Positions 43,392 through 51,575 of a stretch of DNA of 64,000 nucleotides are shown piece after piece. The notes under the pieces were generated by a model that was not told the origin of the DNA, searched no databases, and saw only the letters and a list, made by a program, of their open reading frames with translations. Where the stretch lies: NCBI GenBank assembly GCA_964434165.1, contig CAYSUS010000037.1, positions 3,194 to 67,193 of the forward strand, written 5' to 3'. Every line of letters starts with the position of its first letter. Position 1 is the first letter of the stretch. Both the position numbers and the translations under genes were made by a program. This stretch comes from CAYSUS01 sp964434165 (GTDB taxonomy: Bacteria; Planctomycetota; Planctomycetia; Pirellulales; Thermoguttaceae).

Positions 43392-45179
43392 CTACATCGA
43401 GCGTACCTGGTATCGCCTTCGCATCCGGTTGCGCAGCCAGATGGCCGTGCTCGTGAGCGTCAGCACGATGGCCAGCAACAACAGTGTAGTCACGTAGACC
43501 AGCGGCTTGGTAGCCTCCACGTTCGGCGACTTGCAGCTGATGTCGAAGATGTGGAAGCCCAGGTGCATGAACTGGCGGTCGAGCCGGACGAAGGGGAAGT
43601 CGCCGGAGACCGGCAGGGGCGCGCTCTTCACCGCCCCGGTGATCATCAGCGGAGCGACCTCGCCCACCGCCCTGGCCATGGCCAGAATGAACCCCGTCAT
43701 CACCCCGGGCGACGCCATGGGCAAGAGCACCCGCGAGAGGGTCTGGAGCTTGGTCGCCCCCAGGGCGTAGGAGCCCTCGCGCACCGCGCGGGGAATCGCT
43801 CGAAGCGCCTCCTCGGTCGAGACGATCACGACGGGGATCGTCAAAAGGCCCAGCGTCAGGCTCGCCCAGAGGATGCATCCCTGCCCGAACACCGGCTTGC
43901 TGGCGTCCACGCGCGCGGGGTAGAGCAGGGCGTCGAGCGTCCCCCCGCACCAGTACACAAAAAACCCCAGCCCGAAGATCCCGTACACGATCGAGGGGAT
44001 GCCGGCCAGGTTGTTCACCGCCACGCGCACCAGGCGCACCAGGGGTCCCTCCTTGGCGTACTCGCCCAGGTAGATCCCGGCCAACACGCCCAGCGGGAAG
44101 CAGGTGATGGCCATCAGGATCACCAGCAAGACGGTCCCGAAGATGGCCGGGAACACGCCGCCGTCCTGGTTGGCCTCGCGCGGGCCCGCGGAGACCAGCT
44201 CCCAGACCTTGACCAGGTAGTGCCTGATCTTGGCCGACGTTCCCATGGAGTTCGGCGTCGTGCATCGCACGATATCGACCAGGGCAATGGGCTTCAGTTC
44301 CGAGGCCTCGGCCGGACCGGCGTCGGCCGGCTTGCCGGTCACGCTCTCGAACAGCGCGACGTTCTTGCGGAACTCGGCCTCCCGGGCCGTGCGCCTGCGC
44401 GTGACTTCATGCGACTCGGCCTTCAAGCGGGACTCGACCTCGGCCAGTTCCTCCAGCCGGGCGTCGAGCCGGGCCAATTCGGGCGTGTCGGGGGGCGCTC
44501 CGCCGCGAAGCAACAGCCTGCGCCGGTACTTGACCTCGATCTTCTCGTTCTCGATGTGGTCGTTGATCTCCTGCGAGATGCGCGACTCCTCGGCCGCCAG
44601 CGGCTCGATCGCCCGATCCTCCGCCCGATGCGCCGCCCCGATCGCGGCCGAGAGGCGCTGGCGAACGCTGCCTGCCTCCGGGATCTCCAGGTCGTCCACC
44701 TTGATGTCGCGCAGATACCCGAAGTAGTTCAGGTTCACCATCCGGTCGAGCTTGACGGCCTCGGGGGGAGTCCCGGTCGCGACGATGTCCTCCTCGTCAA
44801 TCCACCGGAAGGCGGCCCCCTCCTCGCGGTTTCCCACGTGGTACTTCACGCGGTGCTTGCCCGTGATGGGGTCCGTCTCCGTATCGACCAGCTCGCCGAG
44901 CAGCTTCGTGCCGTCGGCGAGGGTGACCTCGTAGATCGGGTGGGGCCAGAACACGCCCAGCCCGTTCCACAGCACGACGCCCAGCAGCAGGGCCGTCAGG
45001 GCGAGCGTCAGCGTCAGCGCAGCCCCGGTGGCCCAGACCAGGGGTTCCCCCTGGCCCCAGAAGCTCTTGGCACGGCGCAGCTTGCCTAGTACCGGCCGTA
45101 CTTCTTGCGAAGCCGCACCCGCACCACTTCCGCCGCCGTGTTCAGCACGAACGTCATCAGGAACAGGATAACTGCACAT
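43392..45179 (-). CDS. pstA: Phosphate ABC transporter permease PstA (long form)
   Basis: Up to 595 residues. The C-terminal 290 residues are a normal PstA permease: several membrane helices and the EAA-type loop EEALRAIPRAVREGSYALGATKLQTLSRVLLPMASPG. Between the first membrane helix (LALTALLLGVVLWNGLGVFW) and the rest lies an insert of about 250 residues, partly coiled coil (SRISQEINDHIENEKIEVKYRRR, LARLDARLEELAEVESRLKAESHEV), expected in the periplasm. The start is uncertain: the only nearby in-frame ATG, at 45179, overlaps pstC by 94 nt and lacks a ribosome site; a non-canonical CTG at 45080, just after the pstC stop, is an alternative. Confidence 0.88.
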   Translation of the reverse strand: MCSYPVPDDVRAEHGGGSGAGAASQEVRPVLGKLRRAKSFWGQGEPLVWATGAALTLTLALTALLLGVVLWNGLGVFWPHPIYEVTLADGTKLLGELVDTETDPITGKHRVKYHVGNREEGAAFRWIDEEDIVATGTPPEAVKLDRMVNLNYFGYLRDIKVDDLEIPEAGSVRQRLSAAIGAAHRAEDRAIEPLAAEESRISQEINDHIENEKIEVKYRRRLLLRGGAPPDTPELARLDARLEELAEVESRLKAESHEVTRRRTAREAEFRKNVALFESVTGKPADAGPAEASELKPIALVDIVRCTTPNSMGTSAKIRHYLVKVWELVSAGPREANQDGGVFPAIFGTVLLVILMAITCFPLGVLAGIYLGEYAKEGPLVRLVRVAVNNLAGIPSIVYGIFGLGFFVYWCGGTLDALLYPARVDASKPVFGQGCILWASLTLGLLTIPVVIVSTEEALRAIPRAVREGSYALGATKLQTLSRVLLPMASPGVMTGFILAMARAVGEVAPLMITGAVKSAPLPVSGDFPFVRLDRQFMHLGFHIFDISCKSPNVEATKPLVYVTTLLLLAIVLTLTSTAIWLRNRMRRRYQVRSM

Positions 45180-47398
45180 AAAAAGAGGACGCGGTAAAGG
45201 GTTCCATTGCGGGGGGCCTCCGAGATCTCCACCGCGATGTTCGCCGAGAGCGTGCGAAAGCCGTTGAAGGGACTCCAGTCGAGGATCGGGGTGTTGCCGG
45301 TGGCCATGAACACGATCATCGTCTCGCCCACGGCCCGGCCGAAACCGATCATCACCGCGGCGAAGATGCCCGGGCTCGCCGAGGGGAGCACCACGCGCCA
45401 CACGGTCTGCCACCGGCTGGCGCCCAGGGCCAGCGAGGCCGCCGTGAGGCTATAGGGAATGTCCGAGAGCGAGTCCTCGGAGATGGAGAAGATGATCGGG
45501 ATGACCGCGAACCCCAGCCCGAACGCCACCACCAGGCTGTTGAGCTGATCGTAGCGCACGCCGCGCTCGTCGAAGAGCCACTGGCGGAAGTCCCCGCCGA
45601 AAAGGCTCTGCTCCAAGGGCCCGGTGAGCCAGATCCCGATCAGGCTCCCCACCAAGATCACGGGAACAAGGGCCAGGAACTCGTAGCCGCTCTCGACCCG
45701 CCGGGCCCACTCGAACCGGCGAATCCCCTGCCACAGGATCATGGCCACGACGAACGTGACCGGGATGGTGAGAAACGCCGCGAACACGCCCACGATCCAC
45801 CGGCCCACCAGCGGGGCCGCCCAAAGAAGGATCAAGAAGCCGATCACCACGGTGGGGATCGCGGCCATGACCTCGACCACCGGCTTGATCGTCCGCTTGA
45901 AGCTGGGCATGGTGAAGTGGCTGACGTACATGGCGCTGAACAGCGCCAACGGCACGGCGAAGAGCATGGCGTAAAACGTCGCCTTGAGCGTGCCGAAGAT
46001 CACCGGCACCAGGCTCAGCTTGGGCTCGTCCGTCCCGCTCGACTGCCACATGTACTTCGGCCGCTCGTGATTCTCGTACCACACCTTGCCGAACAGCGTG
46101 TTCCAACTGATCTCCGGGTGCGGGCTGTCGATCTGCCACACGAGAAGCCGCTGCTCCTCGTCCAGCGCCACGACGGCGTTGCCCCGCGGCGAGTAGGAGA
46201 TCCGGTTCAGCGGCCGCTCGCTGCCCAAGGTCAACAGGTGCTTCTCGCTGGTCATGTAGTCCAGGTGAACGTCCCCGGCGCGGCCCACGCTCAGCAGCGT
46301 CTTGTTGCGCTGCGAGGGGATGATCTCGGCCACCGGGTCGGGGTGGGGCGAGAGCTCGTGGATCAGCGTCAGGCTCCCCAGGTCGCGCCCGCTCTCCGAC
46401 TGCACGGTGCGGACCGGGAACCACGTCGTCACGCTGCCGTCCGATCCGCCCACGGCGAGCGACACGTCGCCGAAGACCATCGTCAGGGCGGTGATCTCCG
46501 GCTTGCCCGGAACCGACACGATCTCCTGGTGCACGATCTTGCCCTCGGCGTCGAGCCGGAACCGGCCGAGGTGCCCGTTCCGCGTGCCGACGAAGAGCGT
46601 GTTTCCCTCGCGATTGACGGTCATCGCGGACACGGGGCCGGGCAGGATGTCCGACGCGATGACCGACCGCGTGACCGACTTCTCGCCTTCGCCGAACAGG
46701 CCCGTCTCGACCTTCTCGCGGCGGACCACGATGCGGTTCCCCTCCTGGAGGATCGCGCAGGTGGACGATCCCTCGCTGCCCGGACGCGCGACCGCCTTGA
46801 CCGCCGTGCCCTCTCCCTCCGGCTCCAGCGCGGCCCGCTCCTTCAGCAGGTACTCGACGCTGCGACGCCCGATCTCGTCGAACTGGGCATTGGCCGCCGC
46901 CTCGACTACGGAAACCGCGCCGTCCGACCACAACATCGTGTACTCGCTCCCGGCCGATTGATCGACGAACGCCACGGTCGCGCCCTCCGTGCCGGCCGGC
47001 GACTGGAGCTGCTTGCGGGAGAGGACCTCGACCCGGACCCCCGAGTCCTCTTCCGAGCGGCCTTGCGCCGACTCGACAAACTCGAAGAACACGAACTCGC
47101 CGTCCTTCGTCAGCGCGTAGCCCGAAAGGGCGTCGTTCGTCCTCGCCCCTTCGCCGATCTCCACCAGATCGATGCCCAAGCGCAGCACGTCGTCGGGGTT
47201 GACACCCTCGGGCAGGGTCGTCACCACCCGAAGCGACGCATCGGCTCCGCCAAACAAAGGGAACGTCACGCCGACGATCAACAGCACGATCACGATCACG
47301 CTCGTAATGACCAGAATGCCGCCGAGCGTGATGATGATCCTGGCGATCAGGTCGAACAGCTTGACCGTCGTGAGTCGGCGGCGGTTGACTTGGACCAT
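45086..47398 (-). CDS. pstC: Phosphate ABC transporter permease PstC (long form)
   Basis: A 770-residue inner-membrane permease. A first membrane helix (residues about 15-45, ARIIITLGGILVITSVIVIVLLIVGVTF) is followed by a soluble insert of about 400 residues with beta-propeller-like repeats (NTLFVGTRNGHLGRFRLD, VSLAVGGSDGSVTTWFPV, NAVVALDEEQRLLVWQID). The permease core comes next, with the EAA-type loop EDSLSDIPYSLTAASLALGASRWQTVWRVVLPSASPG. Such long PstC forms are known in some bacteria. No good Shine-Dalgarno is seen before the ATG at 47398. It is 199 bp downstream of pstS and overlaps the probable pstA start. Confidence 0.94.
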   Translation of the reverse strand: MVQVNRRRLTTVKLFDLIARIIITLGGILVITSVIVIVLLIVGVTFPLFGGADASLRVVTTLPEGVNPDDVLRLGIDLVEIGEGARTNDALSGYALTKDGEFVFFEFVESAQGRSEEDSGVRVEVLSRKQLQSPAGTEGATVAFVDQSAGSEYTMLWSDGAVSVVEAAANAQFDEIGRRSVEYLLKERAALEPEGEGTAVKAVARPGSEGSSTCAILQEGNRIVVRREKVETGLFGEGEKSVTRSVIASDILPGPVSAMTVNREGNTLFVGTRNGHLGRFRLDAEGKIVHQEIVSVPGKPEITALTMVFGDVSLAVGGSDGSVTTWFPVRTVQSESGRDLGSLTLIHELSPHPDPVAEIIPSQRNKTLLSVGRAGDVHLDYMTSEKHLLTLGSERPLNRISYSPRGNAVVALDEEQRLLVWQIDSPHPEISWNTLFGKVWYENHERPKYMWQSSGTDEPKLSLVPVIFGTLKATFYAMLFAVPLALFSAMYVSHFTMPSFKRTIKPVVEVMAAIPTVVIGFLILLWAAPLVGRWIVGVFAAFLTIPVTFVVAMILWQGIRRFEWARRVESGYEFLALVPVILVGSLIGIWLTGPLEQSLFGGDFRQWLFDERGVRYDQLNSLVVAFGLGFAVIPIIFSISEDSLSDIPYSLTAASLALGASRWQTVWRVVLPSASPGIFAAVMIGFGRAVGETMIVFMATGNTPILDWSPFNGFRTLSANIAVEISEAPRNGTLYRVLFLCAVILFLMTFVLNTAAEVVRVRLRKKYGRY

Positions 47399-47597
47399 GA
47401 GGAGAGGCGGGGGGGAGGACAAGCGGAGTGCGTGTTGGCGGCAGGGCGGGCTCGCGAAGACAGCCGCCCCCCGCGGTCCCCCGAGAGCAGGGGAACAAAA
47501 TGCGTCCTGCCCGTCGGGCATTGGACCCGGCGGGCAGGACGGTGTCAACTACGTCAATCTCTCGGTCGAAGGTGCAACGATCGAACGAAGCTCGGGC

Positions 47598-48575
47598 TCA
47601 CTGGAGCTTGGCGAGCTCCCGCTCGACGATCTTCGGCGGCAGCGGGCCGAACCCGTCCTTCACCACGACCTCCTGACCCTCCTTGGAGAGCACGAACTTC
47701 ATGAACTCCAGCACGAGCGGCGGGAGCGGCTCGTTGGGCTTCTTGTTCACGTAGACGTAGAGCGCGCGCCCGAGCGGGTACTTGCCGGTCATGGCGTTCT
47801 CGAAGGTCGGCTCGTACAGGTCCGACTCGTGGTCCTTGGCCAGCGGGATGGCCCGCACGTCGGCCGTCCTGTAGCCGATGCCCGAGTAGCCGATACCGCC
47901 CCGGTCCTTGGCCACGCCGTTGACCACGGCGGCCGACCCGGGCTGCTCCTTGACCGTGTCCTTGTAGTCGCCGCCGTACAGGGCGTTCTTCTTGAAGAAG
48001 GCGTAGGTCCCGCTCACCGCGTTGCGGCCGTAAAGGCTGATGGGGAGGTTCTCCCAGTCCGGGTTGCCGCGGAGCCCGGCCCCGCCCCAAACGGTGATAT
48101 CCCGGAAGCCGCTCTTGCGGGTCGAGGAGAAGATGCAATCGACCTGGGGAATCGTCAGCCCCTTCACCGGGTTGTCCTTGTTGACGAACACGGCCACGCA
48201 GTCGATGGCCACGGTGATCTGGGTGGGCTTGTAGCCGAACTTCTTCTCGAACTTGTCGATCTCCTCGTCCTTCATCGGCCGCGACATCGGCCCCAACTGC
48301 GAGGTCCCCTCCATCAGGGCCGGCGGCGCGGTGCTCGAGCCCTCACCGCGGTACGAGCCCGAGACGTTCGGGTAGATCTTCTGGAACTCCTTCAGCCACA
48401 TGTCCATCATGTTGTTCAGCGTGTCCGAGCCCACGCCGACGAGGTTGCCGGAGATGCCCGGCACCTTCTCGTAACTCTTGACCGCCGGATCGACCGTCGG
48501 ACCCTCGGCGAGCGCTGCCTGACCCAGCAGGGCCACGGCCAGCGAGTAAGCAGCAATCTTCCACAGCCTCGTCAT
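47598..48575 (-). CDS. pstS: Periplasmic phosphate-binding protein PstS
   Basis: A 325-residue substrate-binding protein. The signal peptide is MTRLWKIAAYSLAVALLGQAALA. The mature start shows the PstS motif NLVGVGSDTLNNMMDMWLKEFQ; phosphate-contacting segments GEGSSTAPPALMEGTSQLGPMSRPM and GRNAVSGTYAFFKKNAL match the family, and QPGSAAVVNGVAKDRGGIGYSGIGY is also conserved. GAGGAGA lies 7 nt before the ATG. The 138-bp gap to phoR and the phoR 3-prime end hold 11-bp-spaced TTAG/TTAA elements that may be PhoB sites. First structural gene of pstSCAB. Confidence 0.96.
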   Translation of the reverse strand: MTRLWKIAAYSLAVALLGQAALAEGPTVDPAVKSYEKVPGISGNLVGVGSDTLNNMMDMWLKEFQKIYPNVSGSYRGEGSSTAPPALMEGTSQLGPMSRPMKDEEIDKFEKKFGYKPTQITVAIDCVAVFVNKDNPVKGLTIPQVDCIFSSTRKSGFRDITVWGGAGLRGNPDWENLPISLYGRNAVSGTYAFFKKNALYGGDYKDTVKEQPGSAAVVNGVAKDRGGIGYSGIGYRTADVRAIPLAKDHESDLYEPTFENAMTGKYPLGRALYVYVNKKPNEPLPPLVLEFMKFVLSKEGQEVVVKDGFGPLPPKIVERELAKLQ

Positions 48576-48690
48576 GCAGAATTCTCCTCAAAGTAGGGCC
48601 TAAACGAAACGAGAGCCGTCAACCGCGGCAACGGCAATACCGTACTTCCGGCAGGTAAAGACCAACCCGCCGAGATTGTAGACCTCCCCG

Positions 48691-48731
48691 GTTAGCAATT
48701 CGTGGACGCCTTGTTAAGGTTGCATTAGCAC
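48691..48731 (-). promoter_or_regulatory. Possible Pho-box array upstream of pstS
   Basis: On the plus strand, GTTAGCAA (48691-48698), GTTAAGGT (48713-48720) and ATTAGCAC (48724-48731) start 22 and 11 bp apart. The 11-bp spacing and 8-plus-3 layout recall PhoB-type boxes, although the consensus is not the E. coli one. The last two elements overlap the phoR stop region. They lie about 115-155 bp before the pstS start. A related pair sits before phoB. Confidence 0.3.
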
Positions 48732-50135
48732 CTCGGCGTGGACCGGGGCCGGCTGCACCGGTGGCAGACGCAGACAGAACTCGCTTCCCCTCCCCAGGGT
48801 GCTATGCACTTCGACATTGCCCCGATGAGCCAGGGCGATGTGCTTGACGATCGCCAGCCCCAGCCCCGTGCCGCCCAACTGCCGGCTCCGCGCCTTGTCC
48901 ACCCGATAGAACCGCTCGAACAGCCGCGGAAGGTGCTTCGGATCGATCCCACATCCTTCGTCCCGCACGGAGACCACGACCTCCTCGCCCGAGACCTCGG
49001 CCGAGACCCAAACGCTGCTCCCCGCGGGGCTGTACTTGATCGCGTTGTCCACCAGGTTGACGACGGCCTGTTCCAGCAGGTGGGAGTTCATCCTCGACGC
49101 CAGTTCGCCGTCGCACTGCACCAGAATCGTCACCCCTTTGTCGTCCGCCTTGAACTGGCACATCTCCACGGCGGCTTGAAGCACGGGGGCGACCCGATGG
49201 GACTCCAGGCGCACCGTCTGTTCCTCGGAGCCCCGCTCGATCCGCGAGAGGACAAGCAGGTCCTCGATGATCGCATCCAGGCGGTTGACCTGCTTGAGCA
49301 CGATTCGCAGGAATCGGGCGGCGTTTTCCGTGTCGGTCATCGCCCCGTCCAGCAGCGTTTCCACGAATCCCTTGATCGAGGTGATCGGCGTCTTCAGTTC
49401 GTGGGAGACGTTGGCCACGAAGTCGCGCCGCAGGGTCTCCAGTCGCCGAAGCCGGGTCGTGTCGCGGAGCACGACCAATACGCCGATCTTCCGCCGCGAG
49501 GCGTCGTAAAGCGTCGAGCCGTGCGCGTGCAGGTCGCGCTCCCCGATTTGGAGGTCCGCCTCGATGGGGGCTGGCGTGGAAATGGCCGAAGAGACGAATC
49601 CCAGCAGGTCCGGCTTGCGGATCGCCTCGTGCAGCAGCCGGCCCTTCACCCGCGCGGCGTCCAGGCCGAGCATCGCCGCGCAAGTGTCGTTGAGGTTGAT
49701 CACGATCTCCTCGCAGTCCACGGCCAGCACGCCCTCCTGCATGCTGGAGAGCATGGCCTCCTGCTCGCTCTGCCGGTGCAGAACCGCGTGCAATCGCCGG
49801 TCGATTCGATCGGTCATCCGATGGAACTCCTCCATGAGCGCTCCGATTTCCTCCGTGACCGGCGATCCCCACCGGTCGGGCGGATCGCCGCCCCCGAACT
49901 GGCGCATGCCCTCCGCAAGATGGCCGACAGCGCGGCGAAGCCGTCTGGCGGTCCAGAACGCCACGCCGATTGCCAGAGCGACGGCGAGCGGCATAAGCAC
50001 GACCCATAGGGCCGACCACCAGGGTGAGCCGGCGGCCGCCGACGCCCGCCCGGACAGAAACCCCGCCCAGAGCGCGGCGAGAGCCACCAGAAGCTGGCAA
50101 GCCAGCAGATGCCGGAACAGGCTCCGCCTGTGCAT
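48714..50135 (-). CDS. phoR: Phosphate regulon sensor histidine kinase PhoR
   Basis: A 473-residue membrane kinase. Two membrane segments lie near residues 10-29 and 43-62, with only a short loop between, so there is no large periplasmic sensor, as in E. coli PhoR. HAMP-like (63-115) and PAS domains (about 120-230) follow. The dimerisation domain has the phosphorylated His245 in ANVSHELKTPITSIKGFVETLL. ATP-binding N, G1 and G2 boxes are NLVDNAIKYSP, VRDEGCGIDPKHLPRLFERF and GGTGLGLAIVKHIA. The ATG at 50135 comes 3 bp after the phoB stop with AAGGA upstream, so phoB and phoR are one operon. Confidence 0.95.
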   Translation of the reverse strand: MHRRSLFRHLLACQLLVALAALWAGFLSGRASAAAGSPWWSALWVVLMPLAVALAIGVAFWTARRLRRAVGHLAEGMRQFGGGDPPDRWGSPVTEEIGALMEEFHRMTDRIDRRLHAVLHRQSEQEAMLSSMQEGVLAVDCEEIVINLNDTCAAMLGLDAARVKGRLLHEAIRKPDLLGFVSSAISTPAPIEADLQIGERDLHAHGSTLYDASRRKIGVLVVLRDTTRLRRLETLRRDFVANVSHELKTPITSIKGFVETLLDGAMTDTENAARFLRIVLKQVNRLDAIIEDLLVLSRIERGSEEQTVRLESHRVAPVLQAAVEMCQFKADDKGVTILVQCDGELASRMNSHLLEQAVVNLVDNAIKYSPAGSSVWVSAEVSGEEVVVSVRDEGCGIDPKHLPRLFERFYRVDKARSRQLGGTGLGLAIVKHIALAHRGNVEVHSTLGRGSEFCLRLPPVQPAPVHAEVLMQP

Positions 50136-50138
50136 GGG

Positions 50139-50840
50139 CTAGTCCTTGAAACGGTACCCGACCCCGCGGACCGTCTCGATGTACCTGCCGGCCGGACCCA
50201 GTTTGCGACGCAGCCCCACGATCTGCACGTCCACGGCGCGGTCGGTGATCGCGTAGTTGTCGCCGTGGACCGCGTCCAAGATCTGCTGACGGGTGAAGAC
50301 CCAGCCGGGCTTCCGCGCCAAAAAGCTCAGTACGCGAAACTCCGTCGAAGTCAAATCGATGGCCCGGCCCTCCACCTGGACCTGGTGCCGGCCCGGATGG
50401 ATGGAGAGCGAGCCGACCTGGATCAGCCCGCTCACGTCCTCATCCTCGGAGCTCTCCCTGGCCGCGGCCGCGCGCCGAAGCACGGCGCGGACCCGGGCGA
50501 TGAGGACCTTGGGACTGAACGGCTTGGTGATGTAGTCGTCGGCCCCTTGATTCAGACCGCCGATCACGTCCGCCTCTTCGCCCTTGGCCGTGAGCATCAC
50601 GATGGGGACGGACTCGGTCTTGGGATTCGCCTTCAGCCGCCGGCAGACCGTCATCCCGTCCACGCCGGGCAGCATCAGGTCGAGAATCACCAGATCGATG
50701 GACTTCGTGTCCGCCAGGGCGAGCCCCTCCTCGCCCGAGCTGACGCTCGCCACCTGGTAGCCCTCCTTGAGCAGGTTGTAGCTCACAAGCTCCCGGATGT
50801 CGTCCTCGTCCTCAACGATCAGCACGGAGTGCTTGATCAT
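50139..50840 (-). CDS. phoB: Phosphate regulon response regulator PhoB
   Basis: A 233-residue OmpR/PhoB-family transcription factor. The receiver starts SVLIVEDEDDIRELV, the phosphoacceptor is Asp54 in LVILDLMLPGVDG, and the switch Lys is in DYITKPFSPK. The C-terminal winged helix shows LTSTEFRVLSFLARKPGWVFTRQQILDAVHG and DVQIVGLRRKLGPAGRYIETVRGVGYRFKD. It should activate pst, porin and polyphosphate genes when phosphate is low. The ATG at 50840 gives the usual length; an in-frame ATG at 50885 would add 15 Ser/Pro-rich residues. Neither has a strong ribosome site. It is first in the operon with phoR. Confidence 0.95.
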   Translation of the reverse strand: MIKHSVLIVEDEDDIRELVSYNLLKEGYQVASVSSGEEGLALADTKSIDLVILDLMLPGVDGMTVCRRLKANPKTESVPIVMLTAKGEEADVIGGLNQGADDYITKPFSPKVLIARVRAVLRRAAAARESSEDEDVSGLIQVGSLSIHPGRHQVQVEGRAIDLTSTEFRVLSFLARKPGWVFTRQQILDAVHGDNYAITDRAVDVQIVGLRRKLGPAGRYIETVRGVGYRFKD

Positions 50841-50885
50841 GGGCGAAACGCTGGGAGCCGGGCTCGGAAACGGGGAGAGCGACAT

Positions 50886-51575
50886 GGGCAGCCATCCGCG
50901 CGGGATAAGAAACAGACTGCGAAATTAGCAGCCGGCTGTTAGGGAGGAGTTAGTGGCATGCAAGAAGTCTGTCACTGAGGTGGGGGTCGGCCTCGCCCGA
51001 CTTCCGGCTGCCCAGCTTCTGGGCGGCTCCGCGCGCGAAAGCCGCAATCGTTGCGCAACCCGCGCAACCGGCGCAACCGGCCTTTGCGTCGAGTGATGGC
51101 GCGTGGCTGCGCTCGGCTCTCGCGGCCGACGCGCCCAAGCGCCGTGCACGATCCGGGGAGGGAAATGGGGCCCAGGACCCTCGCGCGCGTCGCACCCTTC
51201 AGGCCGCTTGGGCAAGAGGGTCGCGACTCCTCTTCAGGAAATCACGCAAGGCGATTCGGCAACGCGCGACGTGGAGAAGCTGCGCTACCCTGTGCCGGCG
51301 AGTGTTCGGATCGGATAAACCGCGATGACGTTTCCGTCCGCGGAAACCCACGCGGTTGTTCCTTCTTTGCCCAGGGGGGTCTGGCAATCGTCGCGCCGGC
51401 GGGCCGCATGACGTAAAGATGCTAGTTGCGCCGTGACGAACGGCAAGAAGGAAACGAATGCCGCGCGCTGCGTCCCTGGGGGCGGCGGCGCGGACCCATA
51501 CTGCGCAGGCGGCGGGCGAGCCCCGGCACCTCCGCCGCGGTCCCCCATCCATCCCACTGTCACGGGAGTATGCAA
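50886..51575. other. Intergenic region of about 690 bp between phoB and porin gene
   Basis: This divergent region should carry promoters for phoB (minus) and the porin (plus). It holds GTTAGGGA and GTTAGTGG 11 bp apart near 50938, and three 9-bp units of the form CGCAACC(C/G)G in tandem at 51054-51080. A single CTGTCAC at 50969-50975 resembles half of an E. coli Pho box. No gene is evident, though frames stay open. Confidence 0.45.
50924..50956 (-). promoter_or_regulatory. Possible Pho-box elements upstream of phoB
   Basis: ATTAGCAG (50924-50931), GTTAGGGA (50938-50945) and GTTAGTGG (50949-50956) on the plus strand; the last two start exactly 11 bp apart with a 3-bp spacer, as at pstS. They lie 40-115 bp from the two possible phoB starts. 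This would fit autoregulation of phoB, and could also serve the divergent porin gene. Confidence 0.3.
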
